The translations under genes were made by a program, and so were the position numbers. The notes below the pieces were generated by a model. That model worked only from the letters and a program-made list of their open reading frames with translations. It was not told the DNA's origin and ran no database searches. Shown piece by piece: positions 51,701 through 61,430 of a stretch of DNA of 64,000 bases (positions within the stretch are counted from its first letter, which is position 1; each line of letters starts with the position of its first letter). Source of the stretch: Balanoglossus misakiensis (taxonomy: Eukaryota; Hemichordata); contig CM082576.2 of NCBI GenBank assembly GCA_040954595.2, positions 4,030,001 through 4,094,000 on the forward strand, in the 5' to 3' direction.

Positions 51701-54700
51701 AAATTTCGGAAAGTCGAAAAATTGTCATTTGTGGATGATTTTCATGAGCTATAACCCATGATTTTGTCGAAAAATGAAGAAATTTTGAAATTTCGGAAAG
51801 TCGAAAAATTGTCATTTGTGGATGATTTTCATGAGCTATAACCCATGATTTTGTCAAAAAATGAAGAAATTTTGAAATTTCGGAAAGTCGAAAAATTGTC
51901 ATTTGTGGATGATTTTCATGAGCTATAACCCATGATTTTGTCGAAAAATGAAGAAATTTTGAAATTTCGGAAAGTCGAAAAATTGTCATTTGTGGATGAT
52001 TTTCATGAGCTATAACCCATGATTTTGTCGAAAAATGAAGAAATTTTGAAATTTCGGAAAGTCGAAAAATTGTCATTTGTGGATGATTTTCATGAGCTAT
52101 AACCCATGATTTTGTCAAAAAATGAAGAAATTTTGAAATTTCGGAAAGTCGAAAAATTGTCATTTGTGGATGATTTTCATGAGCTATAACCCATGATTTT
52201 GTCGAAAAATGAAGAAATTTTGAAATTTCGGAAAGTCGAAAAATTGTCATTTGTGGATGATTTTCATGAGCTATAACCCATGATTTTGTCGAAAAATGAA
52301 GAAATTTTGAAATTTCGGAAAGTCGAAAAATTGTCATTTGTGGATGATTTTCATGAGCTATAACCCATGATTTTGTCAAAAAATGAAGAAATTTTGAAAT
52401 TTCGGAAAGTCGAAAAATTGTCATTTGTGGGTGATTTTCATGAGCTATAACCCATGATTTTGTCAAAAAATGAAGAAATTTTGAAATTTCGGAAAGTCGA
52501 AAAATTGTCATTTGTGGGTGATTTTCATGAGCTATAACCCATGATTTTGCCAAAAAATGAAGAAATTTTGAAATTTCGGAAAGTCGAAAAATTGTCATTT
52601 GTGGGTGATTTTCATGAGCTATAACCCATGATTTTGCCAAAAAATGAAGAAATTTTGAAATTTCGGAAAGTCGAAAAATTGTCATTTGTGGGTGATTTTC
52701 ATGAGCTATAACCCATGATTTTGTCGAAAAATGAAGAAATTTTGAAATTTCGGAAAGTCGAAAAATTTTCATTTGTGGATGATTTTCATGAGCTATAACC
52801 CATGATTTTGTCAAAAAATGAAGAAATTTTGAAATTTCGGAAAGTCGAAAAATTTTCATTTGTGGATGATTTTCATGAGCTATAACCCATGATTTTGTCA
52901 AAAAAATGAAGAAATTTTGAAATTTCGGAAAGTCGAAAAATTGTCATTTGTGGATGATTTTCATGAGCTATAACCCATGATTTTGTCAAAAAATGAAGAA
53001 ATTTTAAAATTTCGGAAAGTCGAAAAATTGTCATTTGTGGATGATTTTCATGAGCTATAACCCATGATTTTGTCAAAAAATGAAGAAATTTTGAAATTTC
53101 GGAAAGTCGAAAAATTGTCATTTGTGGATGATTTTCATGAGCTATAACCCATGATTTTGTCGAAAAATGAAGAAATTTTGAAATTTCGGAAAGTCGAAAA
53201 ATTGTCATTTGTGGATGATTTTCATGAGCTATAACCCATGATTTTGTCGAAAAATGAAGAAATTTTGAAATTTCGGAAAGTCGAAAAATTGTCATTTGTG
53301 GATGATTTTCATGAGCTATAACCCATGATTTTGTCGAAAAATGAAGAAATTTTGAAATTTCGGAAAGTCGAAAAATTGTCATTTGTGGATGATTTTCATG
53401 AGCTATAACCCATGATTTTGTCAAAAAATGAAGAAATTTTGAAATTTCGGAAAGTCGAAAAATTGTCATTTGTGGATGATTTTCATGAGCTATAACCCAT
53501 GATTTTGTCAAAAAATGAAGAAATTTTGAAATTTCGGAAAGTCGAAAAATTGTCATTTGTGGATGATTTTCATGAGCTATAACCCATGATTTTGTCAAAA
53601 AAATGAAGAAATTTTGAAATTTCGGAAAGTCGAAAAATTGTCATTTGTGGATGATTTTCATGAGCTATAACCCATGATTTTGTCAAAAAATGAAGAAATT
53701 TTGAAATTTCGGAAAGTCGAAAAATTGTCATTTGTGGATGATTTTCATGAGCTATAACCCATGATTTTGTCAAAAAATGAAGAAATTTTGAAATTTCGGA
53801 AAGTCGAAAAATTGTCATTTGTGGATGATTTTCATGAGCTATAACCCATGATTTTGTCAAAAAATGAAGAAATTTTGAAATTTCGGAAAGTCGAAAAATT
53901 GTCATTTGTGGATGATTTTCATGAGCTATAACCCATGATTTTGTCAAAAAATGAAGAAATTTTGAAATTTCGGAAAGTCGAAAAATTGTCATTTGTGGAT
54001 GATTTTCATGAGCTATAACCCATGATTTTGTCGAAAAATGAAGAAATTTTGAAATTTCGGAAAGTCGAAAAATTGTCATTTGTGGATGATTTTCATGAGC
54101 TATAACCCATGATTTTGTCAAAAAATGAAGAAATTTTGAAATTTCGGAAAGTCGAAAAATTGTCATTTGTGGATGATTTTCATGAGCTATAACCCATGAT
54201 TTTGTCAAAAAAATGAAGAAATTTTGAAATTTCGGAAAGTCGAAAAATTGTCATTTGTGGATGATTTTCATGAGCTATAACCCATGATTTTGTCAAAAAA
54301 TGAAGAAATTTTAAAATTTCGGAAAGTCGAAAAATTGTCATTTGTGGATGATTTTCATGAGCTATAACCCATGATTTTGTCAAAAAATGAAGAAATTTTG
54401 AAATTTCGGAAAGTCGAAAAATTGTCATTTGTGGATGATTTTCATGAGCTATAACCCATGATTTTGTCGAAAAATGAAGAAATTTTGAAATTTCGGAAAG
54501 TCGAAAAATTGTCATTTGTGGATGATTTTCATGAGCTATAACCCATGATTTTGTCGAAAAATGAAGAAATTTTGAAATTTCGGAAAGTCGAAAAATTGTC
54601 ATTTGTGGATGATTTTCATGAGCTATAACCCATGATTTTGTCGAAAAATGAAGAAATTTTGAAATTTCGGAAAGTCGAAAAATTGTCATTTGTGGATGAT

Positions 54701-56182
54701 TTTCATGAGCTATAACCCATGATTTTGTCGAAAAATGAAGAAATTTTGAAATTTCGGAAAGTCGAAAAATTGTCATTTGTGGATTATTTTCATGAGCTAT
54801 AACCCATGATTTTGTCAAAAAAATGAAGAAATTTTGAAATTTCGGAAAGTCGAAAAATTGTCATTTGTGGATGATTTTCATGAGCTATAACCCATGATTT
54901 TGTCAAAAAATGAAGAAATTTTGAAATTTCGGAAAGTCGAAAAATTGTCATTTGTGGATGATTTTCATGAGCTATAACCCATGATTTTGTCAAAAAATGA
55001 AGAAATTTTGAAATTTCGGAAAGTCGAAAAATTGTCATTTGTGGGTGATTTTCATGAGCTATAACCCATGATTTTGTCAAAAAATGAAGAAATTTTGAAA
55101 TTTCGGAAAGTCGAAAAATTGTCATTTGTGGATGATTTTCATGAGCTATAACCCATGATTTTGTCAAAAAATGAAGAAATTTTAAAATTTCGGAAAGTCG
55201 AAAAATTGTCATTTGTGGATGATTTTCATGAGCTATAACCCATGATTTTGTCAAAAAATGAAGAAATTTTGAAATTTCGGAAAGTCGAAAAATTGTCATT
55301 TGTGGATGATTTTCATGAGCTATAACCCATGATTTTGTCAAAAAAATGAAGAAATTTTGAAATTTCGGAAAGTCGAAAAATTGTCATTTGTGGATGATTT
55401 TCATGAGCTATAACCCATGATTTTGTCAAAAAATGAAGAAATTTTGAAATTTCGGAAAGTCGAAAAATTGTCATTTGTGGATGATTTTCATGAGCTATAA
55501 CCCATGGGATTTGTATCTTCAGGTCAGCTTGGTCGCCATGGGCAGAACAGATCTCTTCCATCGAAAGCCATTGAAGTTTGATCCGGACAGATTTACGTCA
55601 TTAACTGAGACGTAGGTGTAATTGTGTGTTTGAAATCAATGTTACATTGTACTTTGGTACATCTCCCATAGCTCGAGTGTTTACCCAGTTTTGAGTATGC
55701 CAATGTTTACGGGACAATGTATTGATGGACAAGCTAGAAATGTCATTTGGAGGAAAGTTATTCTCTGAATTGGTTATTCTTACACACAGGCAGAAGAGTT
55801 CATTTTGTCCGTTCGGCATTGGGCCAAGAAACTGTGTTGGAGAAAACTTAGCGATGGTGAGTTTTCTAACAATCCTTTCCAACTTTTCTGGGTACATGAT
55901 ACAGATGATTGTGAGGGACAGGTGCTGTCGTTGGTTTTTGTTTTTATATTAAACACTGTATTTTATTTTTTGAAATACTGAACCTCGCCAGGCCTCATTA
56001 GCAAACTTTCACATTTCTTTCTGCTTCAGATGTCATGCAAGCTCTTGTTGGTTAAACTTCTATCGGTCTTCAGTTTCAAGTGGGTAAAGGACCAATCGCT
56101 GGACGTTTTAGAACACACCACATTGAAGTTAAAAGATAAATGCCAAGTGTTAATCAGCAAGAAGTCAAAGTCATCCACATGA
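42720..56182 (+). CDS. CYP46A1: cytochrome P450, CYP46 (cholesterol 24-hydroxylase)-like
   Basis: Haem monooxygenase, probably ER-anchored and acting on sterols or other lipids. Supported exons: 42720-42856, 43652-43733, 43952-44109, 44228-44366, 44525-44614, 44779-44935, 45209-45265, 45407-45479, 45729-45813, 45950-46060, 55523-55611, 55790-55856, 56030-56182. Joined directly they give 465 aa, in frame. The family is near 500 aa, and the stretch between the proline-rich HIPGPTR and LYGKVFKY is about 30 residues short, so one phase 2-2 exon of roughly 100 bp in 42857-43651 is unresolved. Visible: N-terminal membrane helix (about 9-31), I-helix MAGFECTAS, K-helix ETLR, FDPDRF, and haem loop FGIGPRNCVG with the thiolate Cys408. 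The I-helix has Cys where the catalytic Thr normally stands. The intron 46061-55522 is filled by an 87-bp satellite. Confidence 0.88.
43793..43925. repeat. diverged satellite-like copies in an upstream P450 intron
   Basis: GTTATAGCCCATG followed by TTGTCAAAAAATGA near 43812-43842 matches the core of the 87-bp satellite (CTATAACCCATG, TTGTCAAAAAATGA). TTTTTGGA recurs at 43793 and 43881, an 88-bp spacing, and is followed both times by a diverged TTATAG. This looks like about 1.5 old copies of the same unit, in the intron 43734-43951. Confidence 0.7.
46113..55507. repeat. 87-bp tandem repeat array, about 108 copies, filling a P450 intron
   Basis: About 9.4 kb of head-to-tail 87-bp units. A representative unit contains GATTTTCATGAGCTATAACC, CATGATTTTGTC, AAAAATGAAGAAATTTTGAA and ATTTCGGAAAGTCGAAAAAT. 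The units are nearly identical, with recurring variants: GTCA/GTCG, GGATGA/GGGTGA, CGG/CGT, TTTTCA/TTGTCA, GAAG/AAAG. The first two or three units at the left edge are the most diverged. The right edge is sharp, 15 bp from the 3' splice site at 55522. Because 87 is divisible by three and one minus-strand frame lacks stops, long antisense open frames arise (up to 1104 codons at 49587-52901). Those are treated as a by-product, not genes. Confidence 0.98.
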
Positions 56183-56289
56183 TAGAAAGATAACGACGAG
56201 TGAGACAGTTTCCCCCTTGGACACTTACTGACCAGTGACCCCATCCCTGACAGCAGCCCGGACTGTTTGGAAAATAGCCTGGATGATGG

Positions 56290-56387
<98 letters not shown>

Positions 56388-56681
56388 CGTAGACCTGCAT
56401 TTTTTACTTTCTTTGATTCGCAATGAATAACCTCAATTATAGTTATACGAGTTTGAAAGGTTGGGATAAATCTTCGTATTTTGTAAGAACAAAACTCTCG
56501 ACCTCCCGCATACCAATTTTCTTCGGCTGGCAACGTACAACTATTCGGCCAAATCTTTAATACCTGTGTGACGGTACAGCATCTTTAATTATTTAAAAAG
56601 ATTATGGATGATCATTCCTCAACATTCAGCAAAATTAGAACAAAGAGTCGAATTATAAGATGGTTTACATTTATGCAAGAA
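56183..56681. other. P450 3' flank with microsatellite
   Basis: Region between the P450 stop codon and the convergent carboxypeptidase gene. It holds the GAT microsatellite and no coding exon. No AATAAA for the P450 was found on the plus strand. Confidence 0.6.
56281..56385. repeat. (GAT)n trinucleotide microsatellite
   Basis: About 33 GAT units beginning 100 bp after the P450 stop codon, probably within its 3' UTR. They cause spurious poly-His, poly-Ser, poly-Ile and poly-Met open frames. Confidence 0.98.
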
Positions 56682-56687
56682 TTTATT
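56682..56687 (-). terminator. polyadenylation signal of the complete carboxypeptidase gene
   Basis: AATAAA on the minus strand about 90 bp beyond the stop codon at 56778. Confidence 0.6.
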
Positions 56688-56777
56688 GTAATCTATTTAA
56701 ACATTTACAAAGCTTTAGCCATAGCTGGCTCATCTGCATCATCACAAGCTTATCTACGATACAACTCTGAATGGAGT

Positions 56778-59700
56778 TTATGGCGGCGGGGTCACCGAGG
56801 CGATATGAAGGATTCCGGCGATAAGACCGACATAGTTTTCATATGCCGTTGGATAAATCTGATCCTCTGGCAGCAGGAAGCCATAGGTTCCATCGTCACG
56901 CAGTTCGATTGTGTAGGAATAGGGAATGCCACGGTCGCCATATCCCCAGTCTTTACTTCCTCCGGATGTTTCATCTGAAGAAGACCGGAAGTAGTTATAG
57001 TACGACCAAATGACAGAGAACATTATCGTTTGCTCAACTCAGTGATAGCGCGCCACCGACTGCAAAGGTTATGATAAATGGTTGGACTAGAATTAAACTT
57101 ACAGAGTGTCGGGGCGCCAGCACCATACTCATAAAGTGTTCCATAAACTGAGATGATAGCATCAACTTGAGCTTTCATATGGGCGTCCTGGGAATTAAAA
57201 GTGAAAGAAAAGAAAAAAAACGCATTAATAACCCGATAGAAATATTTCATCAACGGAGATGGCAACCCAATTTCCAATTCGCCAGCGTAGTTTTTTTTAA
57301 TGGAAGATATGAGGAAGATTAGTGCTATTATTCTCTTATGCAAAGCGTGTATTCGTGTTACTTTATATTAATGTTTTGTTTCCACTCACAACATAAAGCT
57401 TCAAATCTTTTTTTTAATCGAGAACCACACACAAGAAGAGTTGTGGATTTTCACATTCGAACGCCTTTTCCCACCACGAAAATAAGAACGTTTCATTTTC
57501 GATCGGCGCGCTTACACTTTCACTATTCTTCGCTATCAAATGACGTCAGACGCGCTCAGGCGGCAGTTGCGTTCGCATTCAAATTTCCAGATGACGGGCA
57601 ACTTCAGCAACGTGGACTTACGTGGTGCAGACAAAGACTGTGCAGACGAAATGCAATGAGGCTGATGAGGCAACATACCCGATACATGTTATGTGTCTGG
57701 CGGTTCTAAAGTAAAAACATACTCGGAAAAACTTTTACTGGATGCCGAAATATTGCTTGCCCGTCATCTGGAAATGACTGCGCCATGGGGCACATTGCCA
57801 GATCACGTGATTGATAGTAAAGAATTGCAGCTGCTTTTTTTGTTCTTACCATGATATCGTAATCTGCCGGCAGGGTCATCGTGTATCCCCATGCAGACAG
57901 CATGAGTTGGCTGTAGCTGTGGTAATCGATGAAGAGTCTGAATGTCTGGGTGGCGGACTGAGCCCTGATGAAATTCACCGTATTTGCAACTTCAATTTCG
58001 GAAAGTGGGGACTCGCCGTGGTAGGTATCACTGCAAGGCACCGGGCTGGCACCAGCACCTGTCGGTGGAGGAGAGTGACAACGCACATTAAAGGTGTTGA
58101 GAAACTGCTGAAACACGCATGCACAGAGACCAACTATAGGTCGCCACTTTTTACCAATGATTTCGACAAGAATGTGGTAATTTCAAATTACAAACGTCAG
58201 CTTACCGCCCCATTCGTAGTCGTAATTTCTGTTGGGATCGGTTCCAATGCAGGCGCTTCCCGAGTTGAGAGATCTGGTTTTGCGCCACATACGGTCCTAA
58301 ATCGAATCAAATGGCAATAGTGGTCAATCATGAGCGAACTAGCTGTGCTGACCGACACGCGTCACTCTAAAGGAAAAGTGGCGGGCACTTATGGTATTTC
58401 ACTTTAGCATTGTTTATATCAGTGACAGTTACCTAAAAAAAACTAATTCACGTTCAAAACGTTCAACACTGAAAGTTCCACATTTACAAGTTAGGTAATT
58501 TTACTCACGTCTGTCCATGTGAAAACGTAGCCATCACCATTGTGCACCGGCACGATGTACATATCATAGCTCTCCATGATGAAGGTCACATCGGGGTCAG
58601 TTCCGTCGGTGTAGTTGGACAGGAACTGCCGAGGCAAAAAATGACAGAAGGCGATGTGAGAGAATAGGCGGTTAAAAAGTCATTCCCCCCAAGAAAAAAA
58701 AACCATATACGACACTCTCAAGTTTCAAGAAACTTTCCTCGTGAATAAAACACTCTCAAAAAAAAAACATTCCAATGTTGGACAAGAGACCAAACACAAA
58801 CACGAAGTAACATTGGTGTCATACACACACAAACATTAGAAATGGTTGATGGCTTCCAACTTACCGCATTTGTCATCCACATGACTGTAGCCGGGGACAC
58901 CCACTCACGAGCATGGGTACCTCCATGGAAATACAGGGCGTCCTTAGTTTTTCCGGTATCAACTCCAATCTGCAAGATCAAACAGGTTGCTTAAAGTTGA
59001 CTCGGTGTAATAAATGGAAGAATAGATAAATTACGAAGCGAAAAGCATTTTAATCGTTGTAGTTCATTTAGCTGCGTTCTGTTGAGTCTTTCTCAGTCTT
59101 GTTTATGATTTCATGAAGTTGGCTTGCACGCCTTTCGATATTATTACTATTTGTACGATTGTCAATCGTCGGCTTCAATGGAGTGTTACACAGTCAGTGT
59201 AAAAAATAACTGTAGCCAAGCTTACTTTGAGCATCATCTGATCTCTTCCCTCGTAAGTCTTACCGAGGATTTGAGCTGAAGCTAAGGTTGGGTAGGTGGC
59301 AACGACACTGTCGACCCAGGCCATGATCTGAATGATGGGGGGAAAAAGACCAGCGCCGTTACTACTAGATTGCAGCGTGATTCTACAGTCTCTTGCTCAT
59401 TTGAAATGTTTCGTGGCGATCTTCTTGTCTTACGATCATAGACTGGTGATATTCGACGCTGTTATTTCAATGTTTCCCTAAAAAAATCATTTCTATATGA
59501 ACGGTTACACTCATTATGATTTCGAACTATGGTCTTGTCTGCTGAAAGCACATCTCCGTATTTACCTCATCGTATGTGTGGTACACGAAGTAATTGAAAC
59601 CGGGTACATCGATGTTACGGTTGGTGAAAACCCCATCAATCTTTTCCTGGACATCTGGCATCCACACTTTGAATGAGATATCGTGGGCCTCGAGATATTC

Positions 59701-60488
59701 AACCACTGACTGCATCTTCCCAGGAGACACCATCAGGTCACGTGGGAAGTCCCAGAAGTTAATCTGCAGCGGAGAAATAACAACGTGGTGCAGGGCACGA
59801 ACATGCCAAATTTCATAATAAGTTTGGGGGTGGGACATAACATATTAAGCATTGCAATCATCATCACCACCATCAGTACCGCAACAACCACCACCGCCAC
59901 CACCACCACAACCATCACCACCCCATTATCTACGAGCCTGTGAGAACAGTATGAAGGAGGCGGTACAGCATGTCCAACAAGGCCGGTGGTTGTCTTACCT
60001 CGCTCAGTCCATCCAACAACCTCAAGTGCTCGACTTTTTCTTTAGTCAGCCCTTGCATGCGCAGAACTTTGTAGCTGCAGAGAGTCAAAGCAACGTTCAA
60101 CAGCGTAAATCGAGGTCATTTACATTATTTTTCCACGTGCACCAAGGTGTGTCATCCAACAGCACCGTCCCAGAGAGAGATCGATGAACCATTCTAGTGC
60201 AGCCAAAATTGTTTCAATTGTATGAAACGATGTACTGAACACCGATTTTTTTTTTTACATCAACATTCGTTGGTGTACGGAGTTTCTTCCCAGTCTGGAA
60301 GCCAATCGAGCTCATCAGCAACGTTTGAAACACCAGTCAAATTTCTCATAGCACTAAACATATAAACAGCGTGAGAGGGAAATATCTGCGTTACCCAGAA
60401 AAAGGAAAGTTCGAGTCTGGACTCACCCTTCATAACTCTTCGTTGCCAGGCAAGCGGCAACGCACAGCGCTAATATGAGGAACCTCAT
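56778..60488 (-). CDS. M14A procarboxypeptidase, predicted acidic-residue specificity (complete)
   Basis: Secreted zinc metallocarboxypeptidase, likely digestive. Exons in transcript order: 60427-60488, 59999-60074, 59566-59763, 59226-59327, 58865-58969, 58509-58625, 58206-58296, 57850-58058, 57103-57187, 56778-56974. They join in frame to 413 aa, the normal length of a pro-carboxypeptidase A/B. Signal peptide [15 protein letters not shown]; activation peptide to about residue 110; catalytic domain after it. Zinc ligands: His165 and Glu168 (HAREW) and His297 (IDYHSYS). Substrate-binding Arg residues appear in WRKTRS and NRNYDY. The mobile Tyr is in TLYETSGG and the general base is Glu372 (ELRD). 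The residue matching position 255, which sets specificity, is Lys356 (SGGSKDW). A basic residue there is known from glutamate-specific enzymes of this family, so cleavage of C-terminal Glu or Asp is inferred. Confidence 0.94.
59853..59930. repeat. CAC/CCA-rich simple sequence
   Basis: Irregular CAC, CCA and CAA triplets in an intron of the complete carboxypeptidase gene. Confidence 0.8.
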
Positions 60489-61250
60489 CGTGGACTCCAA
60501 CAGACAAGAACGATTGCTTGACGAGGAATGACGGAAACAACGAGGCGAGGGTCTGTTTTAGGGGCGACTGTCAGAAAGAAATGATTAGATGAATTGCTGA
60601 TACCAGCCTGACTGATGTATTCACATAGGATGTAGTTATCATCATGAAGTTGTACAGTTATCAACGTTGGGTTTGACAAAAAATAAGATGAATCGGCAGT
60701 TTTATGATAGCTTACACGAGTAGCCGCTGTTGAGGTATGTTGGCAAGGTTTTAATAGATGGGTCTGTCAGGAGGATTCGGTAAGACTTTCGATTTACGAA
60801 CGGGGGAACCTTCACTGGATCTTCAGTAATTTTAAAGAGATTAGTACCATGGAAATTTTAAACAGACTGCTTTCGCCTGAGAAAACACTTACAGAACAAA
60901 ATAGTCAGTGCTTCCGTTTTCCATAATTCAACTATTGCGCAAATATGATACCATATCAGACATTTGTTAAATGTGTCGCTGCGAACTGTAACTGTAAAAT
61001 CGTCGAAAAGTAGGCCATGCGTGAAAATTGCGCGGTCGTTAACGTAAATGAAAGTACTTCATCATTGTTGTTGGTTCAGAGAGACTAATAAAAGGGTAAA
61101 TCAAGAATTCTGACATAGAATCGTCCAATCAACAAGCACACACATAGTAACACACACGCACGCGCGCATACACGCACGCACAATAACACACGTGTAAAAA
61201 TACCTATCAGGTAGTATCTTATTTTTGAATGTGCATCCGGTGTACGTCTA
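60489..61250. other. intergenic DNA between tandem carboxypeptidase genes
   Basis: Contains the upstream region of the complete gene (minus strand) and the 3' flank of the partial paralogue. An alternating CA/CG purine-pyrimidine tract lies at about 61138-61195. No gene or clear TATA box was identified. Confidence 0.6.
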
Positions 61251-61260
61251 TTTATTTATT
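61251..61260 (-). terminator. polyadenylation signals of the partial carboxypeptidase gene
   Basis: Two overlapping AATAAA signals (AATAAATAAA) on the minus strand, about 170 bp beyond the stop codon at 61431. Confidence 0.55.
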
Positions 61261-61430
61261 TTTTTACCATATCTACTGTTAAAATGTTGACAACCTTAAC
61301 ATATACGGGAAAGGGGCAGGTGTCTAAACGATAAACGTGAAGCACAGGTGGAGTAAATAGGTTCTGAATTTGTTTTGTCTGTGATAACTCGTGGTTCGTG
61401 TACAGATATGAACCCCCACAGCTGAAACCA

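Noticed and set aside
46113-55507. CRISPR-like array
   Set aside because: Units are contiguous 87-bp tandem copies with no unique spacers, in an animal intron.
46321-55561. Minus-strand open frames of 183-1104 codons as protein-coding genes
   Set aside because: They are a by-product of an 87-bp stop-free tandem unit inside a sense-strand P450 intron. No splice structure or unique coding part was seen.
56026-56533. Poly-His, poly-Ser, poly-Ile and poly-Met open frames
   Set aside because: Translations of the (GAT)n microsatellite after the P450 stop codon.
57338-57709. Plus-strand open frame in a carboxypeptidase intron
   Set aside because: Opposite strand to the gene, no recognisable domain, and the flanking minus-strand exons are well supported.
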